A DNA stretch of 64,000 nucleotides, from NCBI GenBank assembly GCA_949358305.1, contig OX442317.1:15256491-15320490 (forward strand), read 5' to 3'. Positions 21,569-31,623 of this stretch are shown piece by piece (position 1 is the first letter of the stretch; each line of letters opens with the position of its first letter). The position numbers and the translations under genes were made by a program. The notes beneath the pieces are model-generated. The model was not told the DNA's origin and did not search any database. It saw nothing but the letters and a program-made list of their open reading frames with translations. The stretch comes from Strigamia acuminata (lineage: Eukaryota > Arthropoda > Chilopoda > Geophilomorpha > Linotaeniidae).

Positions 21569-24500
21569 ATGTCGAAATACGCGGAACCAACAATTGGAAA
21601 ATGCCCGATGTTGGGCATAAACAATTACGAATCATGGCGCCGTGCGATGTGCATGCTTCTAAAGTCCGAAGGACTTTGGAGGCATGTAACGGAGGAAAAA
21701 GAAGCCGAATATTTATTGACTTTAACCCCGAAAGAGACAGAAAAGTATATGATGAAGAAGGATAAGGCGTTAGGACACATATATTGCCACGTGAGCGAGG
21801 CAAAACGCTCGACACTGGACAACGCTAATACTCCGAAACAGGCGTGGGATATTCTTACCAAAATCTTCGCCCCTAGTTCCCTGGCTCGTCAAGCAGCCAT
21901 GAGATGGCAATTTTTAAGTCTTCACCTCGAGCAAAACGAGGACATGGTCGATTTCGTCAGTCGCGTCGATCTCCATGTACGCCAACTCCGGGATATGAAG
22001 GAAGAAGTATCGGATAAGCATCACGCTTACCAATACCTAAATCGCCTGCCCTCGGAATACGCTCAGGCCACATTTGCCATCTATAACTGGCCTGAAGCGA
22101 ACTTCACACCGACAAAAGTGTCTGAACAGTTAATTTCCGAATACCTTCGCCTTAAATCAGTGGGTTTACACAACGTCTCATCGTCAGCTCATGCGTCTGC
22201 TCAGAATCAGCAGCAATCTCGTCAGGGTTCACGTCCGCGCCGTCCATTATCGCAAGTGAAATGCTTTAATTGTCAAGAAATGGGCCACTATGCTAACAAG
22301 TGCCCATATCCGAAGCGTGACGACCGGAATCAACAACCAACGGCAACATTCCAACGTTCTCGCAGCAAAAGCAAGAAGCGTGGCAAGAACTCGGCCTCCA
22401 AACCCGAGGACAATCGCCCAAGAGGAAGTTCCCATCCGGTTCGCAACGCGGTATTTTTCGTCAATGCCCCACAGATTGTTGAACGTCCTGTCGCCCACCT
22501 GATGCAATCCAACGAATGGATAGTTGATTGCGGCGCCACAGACCACGTTTCCCACGTGAGATCGTGGTTTTCCGAATTCATGAACATTGTCCCGTTTGAT
22601 ATCGAATTGGGACAGGGAAAATCACAGGTGACCGGCAGAGGAACCGTTGCGTTACAAACACGCGTGGACAATTCTCATTGCAACGTGACGTTGACAAATG
22701 TGCTTTATGCGCCAAATTTCGAGGCGAATTTAATCTCAGTGTCAAAAATTGACAAGACCCGTCTCCATATTCACATCTTTAACGGAGAAATCAACGTCTA
22801 CCAAACGGACATTACTAATGCTATTTTACGAGCGAAGGAAAAAGGAGGACTCTACTATGTGGATGGGTTGTGTACTAATCCGACCGTTGCTGTTACGACT
22901 TCACCGATTGTCCAACAATCACCCGTACAGACATTTGTCACGACGGAAGAGGACTTCGTGAAGATTCCGAAGCCGAAGAAACAGAAGTCACAGCAACAGT
23001 ACATCTCGGATTTTAGGATTCAAATGCCGCCATTACCTGCGACGGAGGCCCCGACGTCAATCTCGGTTGCCACCAATCCTGTTCCACAATCCTTGCCCGT
23101 CCTCATCAACCCTCCAACCCCATCCTATGCTGATGTTATCCAACACATCCCAAGCAGTCCTTTGCCTATTCCATCTCCTCTACCCGTCCAATCCGCTGGC
23201 AATTCTTCTCAATCACAAAAGAAGATTGTTGCCAATCCTGTCCAAGTACCAAAGAAAACCCTTGCCCATCCCGCTTCTGTCAAGGATGCAACCGGGTTGT
23301 GGCATAGTCGCCTTGGACATCTGCATACCAACGCGATGCGGTTATTAGCCAATAATGACCATGTTTATGGACTTGAACCTGCGGAAGTGTCGCAAGAATT
23401 GGCATGCAATGACTGTCGGATTGCAAAATCTACCAGGGCTTCTCATAAGCCGGATCCTCATCCTTGTACCTCCAAGCCTCTTGACCTCTTACACATGGAC
23501 GTTTGGGGGCCATATCCGGTTCCTTCATTTGGTGGTGCTCGCTTCGTTCTCACCGTCATTGACGATGCAACCAGATATACCTGGATCACCCCTTTAGCAC
23601 AAAAATCTCAAGTCTTCTCGTGCTTCAAAGAAATCGTCGCCAGAGTTGAGCGTGTCGCCAACACACGTGTCAAAGCCATACGTACTGATAGGGGCGGCGA
23701 ATTCTTATCGAATGAATTCCAACAATATTTGAAGGACAAAGGGATCCAGGGACAGCGAACCAATCCTTCGAGCCCCCAAATGAACGGCACAGCTGAGAGA
23801 ATCAACCGGACAATGGCTGACCACATTAGAGCTGTACAAGAGGAAACAAAGCTTCCAGCCGCTTTATGGGCAGAGATTGCTGTCAACTTTGCATACATTA
23901 AGAACCGGAGTCCACATTCTCGTTTGAACAATCAAGTGCCATATATTCTTTGGCGACAGCGTGCTCTTTCTTTGCGTCATCTGCGAAAGATTGGATCCAA
24001 GTGCTGGGTGCACTTCACTGCACCAGGACGCAGGAAACTCGACCCGCGAGCCTGGGAGGGATTTCTCGTGGGTTATGCCACTGGCACACGTGGTTACCGT
24101 GTATGGAATCCTCTGGACAATAGCGTAACGGAATCAACTCATGTACGCATTGACGAACATCAGTCTTATAAAAAGACATTGAGGAACCAAAACGGTAACC
24201 GCTATCCAACTTTCGAGGAACCCGACGTTGGTCAACAACATCACGTATCTTTTGATGACAGCGTTCAATATCTGGACTGGCCCAAACAAGATTCTGATGA
24301 AGACTCATCTAATGCATCGGATGATAGCAATGACGACCCTGATGATGACGATGACGATGGAAATGTTTCTAGGTCAATATCCATTCCTCTGGTACATCTT
24401 TCGCCACTTGCGACGCCTGAACGTCAATTACTTGAAGCGTGCGCACAGGCATTACCAGGTTCGGCAAATATGCGACGCTCGGCATCGTATCCCATCCTTT

Positions 24501-26578
24501 ACCAGGAGGGACAAGACACCGATGAAGATATTGATCAAATCGATGATGATGCTATTCGGTCGTACGCAGCTGAATCACAACAGTTTGACTCTCCGAATAT
24601 TTCATCGGCTCCTGCCAGCTCCCTTGATTTTTCCCCACCCGGCTCACCAAACCGCTTCATTACATTGCGTAGAAGACAAGGTGGGAACATCCTTCAGCAC
24701 ACCACGCCCATATTTGATCAAGGAGCAATGTCACCATTGCCAACTGGTTCGACGCTGGTTCCAGCTCAAGGAAACAGAACCTCTTTCATGTGGCGTTATG
24801 TGGGTGGAGATACAGTCTTTAGTAGGTGGGTTCGTGAAGAACACTTGAGGAAGGATCAACGGCCAGGCTCGATTGATGCGGATGTCTATTACTTTCCGCA
24901 ACCTGGCATGAGACTTCGATCCCGTAACGAAATTCAGGCATACTGCACCGTGAACGATCTTCCTTACGATTCTGAATTATTCTTCTTTGGCATTATGGAA
25001 CATTCATTACCGTTGATCCCTCCGGCCCGACATGCAGCTCACCTTTGCCGTACAGAGCCGTCATCATACTCTGAAATATCCACGTTCCCAGATGCCCCAA
25101 AATGGCGTGAAGCCGTTGATTATGAGTTGAACATTTTTAAAGAACGTCAAGTCTATCAAGAAGTTCCGAAGCCGCCCAATACTACAGTCTTAGGCTGTAA
25201 ATGGATTTTTAAGTTAAAAACGGATTTGAGCGGCAAAATATCGTGTTATCGTGCTCGACTTGTCGCACAAGGCTTCCGCCAAACCATCGGGGTAGATTAC
25301 GACGAGGTCTTCAGCCCAGTCGTGAATTTCGTGTTAATCCGACTTTTCTTCTGTCTTCTGGTCGTCCTCAGGGGATGGAAGGATGCTCACCTCGACGTCA
25401 AAAGTGCATACCTGTATGGGGACCTGAAGCACAAGGTATACATGCGCATCCCCGCAGGTGCCACCTGTTCGAATCCCGGGAACGTCTGGTTGCTTGTTAG
25501 ATCCCTCTACGGTCTCCACCAATCAGGGAGGGAGTGGTACGAAAAGTTGGATGGGACGCTTCGAGCCCTCGGTTTCCGGAAGATGCCCGCGTGCAATTGT
25601 GTGTATATTTACGGCAATTGCGCCATCATGCTTATCTACGTGGATGACATCGTTCTATTCTACGCTTCCGACACCGTATTGACTCGAATTATCCGACTTA
25701 TCTCGTCCAAATTCGACATTGTTAACCTTGGTCCCATCACGAAATTATTGGGAGTTGAATTTATTCGCGACGCCGGACGGACTTTCATCACACAACGAGG
25801 CTACATCACAAAGCTCGTTAAGAAGTTCGAAATCTCCATCAACCGTCTTGTAAAAGTTCCCGTCACACCTGGGACGACACTCGTGAAGGGGTCAACCGAT
25901 AATCTACCGGATTTTCCCTACCGATCCCTAATCGGTTCTCTTTTATTTCTCGCGTCGAGAACACGCCCCGATATCTTATTTTCGGTTATTTCACTGAGCC
26001 AATTCAACACGTGTTACAACAAAACACACATCCGAGCCCTCTCGCAAGTTCTCCAATACGTGGCTAACACCGTGGATTACCGAATCGAACTTTCAAACTG
26101 CAATTCTAGCCAGTTGTGGGCCTTCACGGATGCGTCGTGGGCAAGTGAACCAACAACGTCTCTAAGTTTCGGTGGTTATGTCAACTTTATCGGAAATGTG
26201 CCTATTGGCTGGTCGTGCCGAAAACAGTCAACGGTCGCATGTTCTACTATGGAGGCGGAATTTCTCTCTCTAGTTGAATGTGTAAAAGAATCCTTCTGGC
26301 TCGACCACATTTACTCCGAATTCCCAGTTCTCAATCGACAATCCCGACCAATGATCTATTCCGACGCTCTCTCGGCCATCCAGTTCACTGAGAATGACGT
26401 GGAAAATTCAAAGACCAAACATATCCGCGTCAAATATCATTGGCTGCGAGAGTGGTATAAGGCGGGATGTTTCGACCTTCATAAAGTATCCGGTGAACAG
26501 AATATTGCAGACATTTTTACCAAATGGCTCAGTTCTGAGCGTTTGAAGTCGTTGATCTCCAAGATCTTCCGGCACTGA
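21569..26578 (+). CDS. gag-pol: Copia H Gag-Pol polyprotein with an MBD-like domain
   Basis: 1669 residues from ATG 21569 (MSKYAEPTIG). The frame is open further upstream, but this start matches F. Gag comes first, with a CX2CX4HX4C knuckle at 232-245. The protease motif is DCGA at 320 (Cys in place of the usual Ser/Thr). The integrase HHCC region starts near H579, and its catalytic residues are D644, D707 and E743 (D-35-E). An acidic linker follows. Residues about 1085-1140 then match the methyl-CpG-binding domain: W1087, R1094, D1105-V-Y1107, and RLRSR with R1117. RT has YVDD (D1359, D1360) and RNase H has TDASW (D1521). The C-terminus ends IADIFTKWLSS. Everything looks functional. The MBD-like part is not standard in Copia and could direct the element to methylated DNA. 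Confidence 0.92.
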   Translation: MSKYAEPTIGKCPMLGINNYESWRRAMCMLLKSEGLWRHVTEEKEAEYLLTLTPKETEKYMMKKDKALGHIYCHVSEAKRSTLDNANTPKQAWDILTKIFAPSSLARQAAMRWQFLSLHLEQNEDMVDFVSRVDLHVRQLRDMKEEVSDKHHAYQYLNRLPSEYAQATFAIYNWPEANFTPTKVSEQLISEYLRLKSVGLHNVSSSAHASAQNQQQSRQGSRPRRPLSQVKCFNCQEMGHYANKCPYPKRDDRNQQPTATFQRSRSKSKKRGKNSASKPEDNRPRGSSHPVRNAVFFVNAPQIVERPVAHLMQSNEWIVDCGATDHVSHVRSWFSEFMNIVPFDIELGQGKSQVTGRGTVALQTRVDNSHCNVTLTNVLYAPNFEANLISVSKIDKTRLHIHIFNGEINVYQTDITNAILRAKEKGGLYYVDGLCTNPTVAVTTSPIVQQSPVQTFVTTEEDFVKIPKPKKQKSQQQYISDFRIQMPPLPATEAPTSISVATNPVPQSLPVLINPPTPSYADVIQHIPSSPLPIPSPLPVQSAGNSSQSQKKIVANPVQVPKKTLAHPASVKDATGLWHSRLGHLHTNAMRLLANNDHVYGLEPAEVSQELACNDCRIAKSTRASHKPDPHPCTSKPLDLLHMDVWGPYPVPSFGGARFVLTVIDDATRYTWITPLAQKSQVFSCFKEIVARVERVANTRVKAIRTDRGGEFLSNEFQQYLKDKGIQGQRTNPSSPQMNGTAERINRTMADHIRAVQEETKLPAALWAEIAVNFAYIKNRSPHSRLNNQVPYILWRQRALSLRHLRKIGSKCWVHFTAPGRRKLDPRAWEGFLVGYATGTRGYRVWNPLDNSVTESTHVRIDEHQSYKKTLRNQNGNRYPTFEEPDVGQQHHVSFDDSVQYLDWPKQDSDEDSSNASDDSNDDPDDDDDDGNVSRSISIPLVHLSPLATPERQLLEACAQALPGSANMRRSASYPILYQEGQDTDEDIDQIDDDAIRSYAAESQQFDSPNISSAPASSLDFSPPGSPNRFITLRRRQGGNILQHTTPIFDQGAMSPLPTGSTLVPAQGNRTSFMWRYVGGDTVFSRWVREEHLRKDQRPGSIDADVYYFPQPGMRLRSRNEIQAYCTVNDLPYDSELFFFGIMEHSLPLIPPARHAAHLCRTEPSSYSEISTFPDAPKWREAVDYELNIFKERQVYQEVPKPPNTTVLGCKWIFKLKTDLSGKISCYRARLVAQGFRQTIGVDYDEVFSPVVNFVLIRLFFCLLVVLRGWKDAHLDVKSAYLYGDLKHKVYMRIPAGATCSNPGNVWLLVRSLYGLHQSGREWYEKLDGTLRALGFRKMPACNCVYIYGNCAIMLIYVDDIVLFYASDTVLTRIIRLISSKFDIVNLGPITKLLGVEFIRDAGRTFITQRGYITKLVKKFEISINRLVKVPVTPGTTLVKGSTDNLPDFPYRSLIGSLLFLASRTRPDILFSVISLSQFNTCYNKTHIRALSQVLQYVANTVDYRIELSNCNSSQLWAFTDASWASEPTTSLSFGGYVNFIGNVPIGWSCRKQSTVACSTMEAEFLSLVECVKESFWLDHIYSEFPVLNRQSRPMIYSDALSAIQFTENDVENSKTKHIRVKYHWLREWYKAGCFDLHKVSGEQNIADIFTKWLSSERLKSLISKIFRH

Positions 26579-26797
26579 TTTCACCGTAACTTTATTGTGA
26601 CTTTTCTTCATTTATTATACCCGATTGTGAGCATCATCGAGTTCCAGTGGGAATATTCGGGCTTCCGTAGCGTTCTTCAATAACAGTACCCGGCTCGATG
26701 ATTCGACTTTATTATTTTCTGTTTTTATTTCATATACACTGTAATTCCAGTATTTGTCCATTATTTCCCCGATTCTATTTCCATCGAAAGGGGGAAT

Positions 26798-27330
26798 TGT
26801 TGGTTTTCAGAAACCCAAATGATTTATATCGATGTGATATAGAATCACATTTTGATTGTTTAGTTTAATTATCACAATGTATTATCTTATATATCTGTTT
26901 ACATTTGATTTTATGTTTGCTTTATACGTTTAAGCATGAAGTATCATGCATTTGTTAGCATTAGTTTGTGTTTTCCTATTTTGTAATGCATAATACCGAC
27001 ACTAGGTGTCGTTGTTTACTGTTCTCTTGTTTTTCAACATGGCGGCACACAGTGCTTTTCTGCTTTGCCTTTTCTCAACTCCAGAATGGAGCCAATTTGT
27101 AAGTTGTTTGTTTTCAATTAAATCTTTAGTTGTTTTAGTTGTTAATATTTATCATTAGAACACTTTTTGTGTTTAGTTTAAGCGCATATAAGCGGCCATA
27201 AGCCGCGCGCTCTTGTCTCGGCAATTAACGTCGTCATTACGTCCGTGTCGGCGACACGGTGCCTTTTCAAATTCGCTTCCACACTCGGCTACGCCGAATT
27301 TGCGCCGCTTGCCTCTGCTGCTAATGTTCA
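26798..27330 (+). repeat. 3' LTR of Copia H
   Basis: 533 bp, matching 19976-20508 with one difference seen. It is preceded by the purine tract cgaaagggggaat and followed by the duplicated target AAAAC. Confidence 0.95.
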
Positions 27331-27577
27331 AAAACAGGTTGTCGTCGAAAATTAGAAACGGGTTAGCAGTTTCTTCGGCCGTAAATGGTGTGTTTGTAGG
27401 CACTTTAAACTGATATTTCAAGTTTCTTTTGCGTGTCCTTCGGTTAGGACGGGCGCGACCAATTTGTTTATCTTGAATTACTAAATTGTCTAGAGTTTCC
27501 GACAACTCCTTGTCTAATTCTTCTGACAATATCTTATCAGATTCGTTCGTCGGGGGTGCAATGACCCCCTCCACTAG
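27331..27577 (-). CDS. pol: Pol of Gypsy I, N-terminal piece separated by Copia H
   Basis: It is the -1 frame entered at the slippery site 27577-27583. It codes for a Glu/Asp/Lys-rich linker (VEGVIAPPTNESDK onward) that ends at FDDNLF where Copia H begins. The rest of pol resumes in the same frame at 19970. The frame also runs by chance into H's LTR, to 27173. No catalytic motif lies in this piece. Confidence 0.75.
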
Positions 27578-27583
27578 TTTTTT
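27574..27583 (-). promoter_or_regulatory. -1 frameshift site of Gypsy I
   Basis: On the minus strand gag ends CCA AAA AAC TAG. A AAA AAC is the canonical -1 slippery heptamer and TAG follows at once. Slipping back one base enters the open pol frame. A downstream pseudoknot was not searched for. Confidence 0.75.
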
Positions 27584-28089
27584 GGAACTTGTGGGGTTTC
27601 TATACCTGGCGCCGTAGTGGCGTTCTTTGGGTCCAAGAATTTACTAAATAAATCCAAAACTGTCTTGCTTATCGTAGTTTGCATACTATTTTGCATATCA
27701 GTTTTTAGATCTTCCATCTTTTGATCAATAGCTTTGGCAGTTACCCAATTCTGACGCTGTCGCTTGAAATCATTTGGCTGCTGATTAGGGCTATTGTTAC
27801 TGGAATTATTATTTCCGGAGAAATTACCATTGAATTTTCGCTTCTGTAACAATGGACATTCTCTTTTGAAATGGCCTGGTTGCTTGCAGTGAAAACATTT
27901 CCCCGTCTGATTTTCAGACATGGCACATAATAAACTATCCATAGATACGTTATCGTTGACAATTTCGTTGATGTCAACTGGTTCGTCTTGTTGCTCTATT
28001 TCCATCATTTGAGTGGAACGAGCAGAAGTTGTCCTGACCTTTAAAAAAGGTTCTATTCGGTCCTGAATTTCCTTGTCTTTGAAATCCAC
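27574..28089 (-). CDS. gag: Gag of Gypsy I, C-terminal part with zinc knuckle
   Basis: 171 codons in a frame different from the N-terminal gag part. It contains CFHCKQPGHFKREC (CX2CX4HX4C, near 27870-27905), an RNA-binding knuckle, then an Asn-rich stretch and a helical tail ending VPKN at the frameshift site. The MDFKDKE start is only the first ATG after a stop; the real protein should run in from the left part of Gag. Upstream of the knuckle there is too little sequence for a whole capsid, so a deletion is likely. Confidence 0.7.
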   Translation of the reverse strand: MDFKDKEIQDRIEPFLKVRTTSARSTQMMEIEQQDEPVDINEIVNDNVSMDSLLCAMSENQTGKCFHCKQPGHFKRECPLLQKRKFNGNFSGNNNSSNNSPNQQPNDFKRQRQNWVTAKAIDQKMEDLKTDMQNSMQTTISKTVLDLFSKFLDPKNATTAPGIETPQVPKN

Positions 28090-29344
28090 TGTTTTGCTGA
28101 GTTTGAGCGAAACTTTTCATTCTACTATCCAATTGAGTTTGGAATTGGGTAGCCATATTACTTTGTAATCTCGTTATATGATCGAGAAAGTATTGTGAAT
28201 CCTGTTGAGGGTTACTCGTTCCTGAAGAACTATTACCCGACAATCTTATATTATCAGTAGACGAATGTGAGGCACCAGTACTTGAAGGATCTCGAGATTC
28301 ACTTCCATTATTAACATGAGTGGATGAAGCGGGATTAAGGGGAAAAATCTCTTTAAGAGTTTTCTCTCTTTCCCTCTGTTTCCCTTCCGCCCTTAATAGT
28401 CGTTGGCTTTCCTCATAGAGTTCATTTTTTTGTCGCTGAAGATCTTCCCTTTGTTGCTGAATATCATCCATGATCCTTTTCAGCCTTTGCTCCTCTAAAC
28501 GATCTTCTTCGTCTTTTGCCGCTTTCTTAAGGGCTTGATCTTTCCGGATATTTTCATCATTTAGTTGTGTTTGACGAATTTCTTCGTCACGAGTTGCAGT
28601 AGCTTCTTGTTGAAGTCTATCGCTTTCTTCCTTATCTAATCTCATTTGCTCCTGTTGAGCTTGAATGGAGATGGGTGAAGGTAACGGAGTTTTCCTTCGG
28701 TGAATAACGGACTTATTTCCGGGTCCCTTCGGCGTTGTCTTGGCAAAATGTCTGTTTCCATTCTCGATATAAATATGGGGATTGGAAGTCTCTTTTGCGT
28801 TTTCCGGTCGGAAAGATGAAAAGTTAGATCCGCCTGTCTTCGCTACGTTGGGTGAATTGTTGCAACTGGCGTTGCGGGAAGGAGGAGTTTTACCTCCTAT
28901 GCTTGATTGATTAAGCGATTCTTTACTCGAGGTTCTCAAGAATCCTCGAATATCTTGATGTTTAGAAGGCGTGGATTTAATCCTTGCTTGGTCTCCCAAC
29001 TTACGTTGAAGTGATTTAGATCGTGACTTCGATCCTTCGGGTGGATCTTTTGGCGAAGAACCTTGACTTGTATTAAGGTTTATTAACTCTTCTTCCGGAA
29101 GTTCTTTACGAATTTCGGGAGTCGGGTTAATACGCATATTTCGTTGCGACCGTTTCATTAGAAAATCGGCGGCTTCGATCACGTTGTTGAACTGAGTTTT
29201 ATCTAATTCATGATGGTTACAAAATTGCGTAAGTTCATCGGGAATCATGTCCGTCTGATCGCACAATTTGACATAACTTGAATCCAAGCTTTTATTTCCC
29301 TCTTCGGCGGCTTTCTCTTCGATAGGAAGATTCGGTTGATCCAT
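27974..29344 (-). CDS. gag: Gag of Gypsy I, N-terminal part
   Basis: 456 codons from ATG 29344 (MDQPNLPIEE). It is rich in Ser, Pro, Lys and Gln, with a long charged helix (EEQRLKRIMDDIQQQREDLQ and onward) that should form a coiled coil, then a Ser/Asn/Gln-rich part. No capsid domain is visible before the frame leaves the gag track (RATRRTS, stop at 27974). The last codons overlap the zinc-knuckle frame. The element probably lost its capsid-coding segment between about 28050 and 28150, with a frame change. Confidence 0.65.
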   Translation of the reverse strand: MDQPNLPIEEKAAEEGNKSLDSSYVKLCDQTDMIPDELTQFCNHHELDKTQFNNVIEAADFLMKRSQRNMRINPTPEIRKELPEEELINLNTSQGSSPKDPPEGSKSRSKSLQRKLGDQARIKSTPSKHQDIRGFLRTSSKESLNQSSIGGKTPPSRNASCNNSPNVAKTGGSNFSSFRPENAKETSNPHIYIENGNRHFAKTTPKGPGNKSVIHRRKTPLPSPISIQAQQEQMRLDKEESDRLQQEATATRDEEIRQTQLNDENIRKDQALKKAAKDEEDRLEEQRLKRIMDDIQQQREDLQRQKNELYEESQRLLRAEGKQREREKTLKEIFPLNPASSTHVNNGSESRDPSSTGASHSSTDNIRLSGNSSSGTSNPQQDSQYFLDHITRLQSNMATQFQTQLDSRMKSFAQTQQNSGFQRQGNSGPNRTFFKGQDNFCSFHSNDGNRATRRTS

Positions 29345-30190
29345 TATTTAAATGTAATCGCGTAGTAATTTAATACTTTTCGTGGGTTACGGTGTAAAGA
29401 ACTTCGGATCGTGACTGGAATCGGAACGGCGTGATCAGGATGGTTACTGGAACACGTCTGCTGGTCTGGTCTGGAAGCGAATGATCAATGTCCGATCTGG
29501 GTCCGCTTTAGTAGTAGGGGGCTGGGGATCCCTAGATCTCCTAGCTCCTGATTGGTGGAAATACCGTTGGTCAATTGTATAACGTACGTTATACAGAATC
29601 AACAGCTTTCTACTAAGTCCGCACTTTCCGAATCTCAATCTTTTTTGCCGATAGAATAATTTCCTTCGGGAAATTGTATTTCGCAAGATTTGCCAGTTTC
29701 GTAATTGTAAAATAAAAATAGCTTTAATTTTTACTTCAACTTTTCGATACATTTGTTTTCAAATTACTATGCAATTCTTCAGATGCTGGATTTTACTTCG
29801 AAATTCCAATTTTATAAACAATAATTTCACACATTATAAAATAACATGTTCGAACTTGTTTCTTAAATTCGTTCAAAATAAAACAAACATCAAATATATC
29901 TATTTTTTTTGCATTTCATTCGAAACTTTTTGATTTTTAACTTAATAAAAGTACTTTCCGACTTTCTACGATCTCAAATCGAATTAACTTATAACCTATC
30001 TCAATGATCGTGTGATAGATTAAATAATCGGTTGCAATTCCTTCGTAACGAATTGATTTTTCATTTTCTTTGAGAAAATAACTTATAACTTTCAAACTAT
30101 AACTTTTGTAAAACTTATCCCAAGTTTTTTAGTCTTTATTATTTATCTCAATGTTCACTGTTGCAATTCATTTTGAATTAATTGCAACCT
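29345..30190 (-). other. Leader of Gypsy I
   Basis: About 0.85 kb, AT-rich, between primer site and gag ATG. No frame or motif of note is seen. Short self-complementary stretches and T-runs occur. Confidence 0.5.
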
Positions 30191-30208
30191 ATCTCGGTGG
30201 GACCTCCA
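30191..30208 (-). other. Primer-binding site of Gypsy I (tRNA-Thr-like)
   Basis: On the minus strand TGGAGGTCCCACCGAGAT follows the LTR after two bases. It closely complements the 3' end of animal tRNA-Thr (…ATCTCGCTGGGGCCTCCA type), with a few mismatches. Confidence 0.6.
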
Positions 30209-30210
30209 CG

Positions 30211-31623
30211 TGTGACGGTGACGACCACAACTCCCATTTGACAATGGTACCGGGAATAGATCGCATTACAATACAGTGAATAATACAAGAGATAAAATAC
30301 AAGACAGTTTATTGTTGGCAAACAATATAAATGCAACTAAATTATACATGAGACTAATGCCGACATTTGGCAAGTTAAATCAAACTTACTAAACTATACA
30401 ATGGTTTGGCTGTGGAAAACAGCCCTAAAATAATGTCAATTACGTGTCTGGAATATGGGAGCGGTTGTCCCATCGCTCGACCTGGTTATAGATGTCGTCT
30501 AAGCCGGATGGCTGTTTCCTCGAGTCCGATACGGCTTTGCTGGTTCCTTGGTTCGCTTTTGTGTAATTATCGCACGTCGATAAATCGAATGATCTGAGAG
30601 GTACGGTTGACTCATTTGCACCGCCACAACTTAGGTTGGATATTGTTGTAAGTAAATGGATTCATTTACTTATCAATATTCCGGAATGAATTACATTTAA
30701 TTCATAAGTCGTTGTGAGTTCTTTTCAGATGTTTCGCCGATAAGTTATTCTCAACTTATCGTTACATTGGTTTTCATATATCGTGGTTAAGTCTCGTGAC
30801 TTAATTTGATTAACTTGTATTCAAGTTAATATCTGCTTATTACTGTTGAAGATAAAACAATTAGACTTCCCGTCGCAACACACAATTGCCGTCGATAGAA
30901 TACGCCTTGCCATGCAGAACGGTATCAAGCGTCCCCTGCGTCGCAGCACGGTCGTTCGTCTAGCGATTGACGGTACCACTTCACAGGAGTCGATAGCTCG
31001 CGGCTCCGCACAGCAGTTTAGTCCTTTGCGGTACTAATAACAAACCGACTGCTTTGGCACCGAATACCATGAGAATTAGTTTACCAAACACTTGGTGCTA
31101 CTCGTGGTTACTGTAAGTCAGACTACTTTGGCACCATCATGCGATGGAACAAACTCTCAACAATACCGGTGCTTACTTACGGTAACAGAATGCTTTCATA
31201 CCGAAAATGACCACTTAGACCTGCCCAGAGGATACTGAGTTGCACAGAAGGCGGGTTCTCCTTGGCGAGCCCGTATGACGGAAACATGAATAGTCCGAAT
31301 CGTCGACTTCAATTGCCGGTGGTCGCATGATTCTGTAGAATCATGCAGCGGTTCTTTGTGAATAAATCAACAAAGAACCAAATGGTTCGTAAACAATGAA
31401 ATTTCTAGTTTTGTTAGTAAAAGTACCAAAACAAAACAGTCAAAATCAGAGCTGCGGGATCGCTTGTTGTCGGGGTATATATACCTCGACCGGATTAGTG
31501 ATAGCCAATCAATCACCTGAATCCGTGGATTCGCAGGACACTTTTAGGGATTAAAGAGTCCGGACCTAGCAGAGAACTCTGGTCTGCAAGAGCTTGGCGG
31601 GTTCTCTACAATCCCACCAATCA
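30211..31623 (-). repeat. 5' LTR of Gypsy I
   Basis: 1413 bp, nearly identical to 8445-9857. The primer site lies on its left side and unassigned DNA on its right. Confidence 0.85.

Larger units (their letters stand above)
19976..27330 (+). mobile_element. Copia element H, complete, MBD-bearing
   Basis: LTRs of 533 bp (19976-20508 and 26798-27330) differ at one position that I noticed (near 20122/26943). Five-base target duplication AAAAC lies at 19971-19975 and 27331-27335. The primer site is at 20511 and a purine tract (cgaaagggggaat) precedes the 3' LTR. A single open gag-pol frame fills the element. It inserted into the pol of Gypsy I. It is closely related to F (51639-58488) and more distantly to E. 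Confidence 0.95.
8445..31623 (-). mobile_element. Gypsy element I, interrupted and rearranged
   Basis: Direct repeats of 1413 bp (8445-9857 and 30211-31623) are its LTRs; minus-strand ends are TGATTGG and GTCACA. The primer site sits beside the right LTR, so the element runs right to left: leader, gag (29344 down), frameshift site (27577-27583), pol, then 3' LTR. Copia H splits pol. Gypsy J, in opposite orientation, occupies the space between pol and the 3' LTR, and I's pol tail, 3' untranslated region and purine tract are missing. No clean target duplication is found; ATCA at 8440-8443 and 31625-31628 would fit only if one extra base is allowed at each end. The LTRs differ at only two positions that I noticed (near 9610 and 9770), so this damage is recent. 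Confidence 0.75.

Noticed and set aside
24228-24848. 206-codon plus frame inside Copia H
   Set aside because: Shadow frame over the acidic linker; the real frame is unbroken here.
27173-27330. C-terminal end of the 133-codon minus frame
   Set aside because: It reads into the LTR of Copia H and is not Gypsy I sequence.
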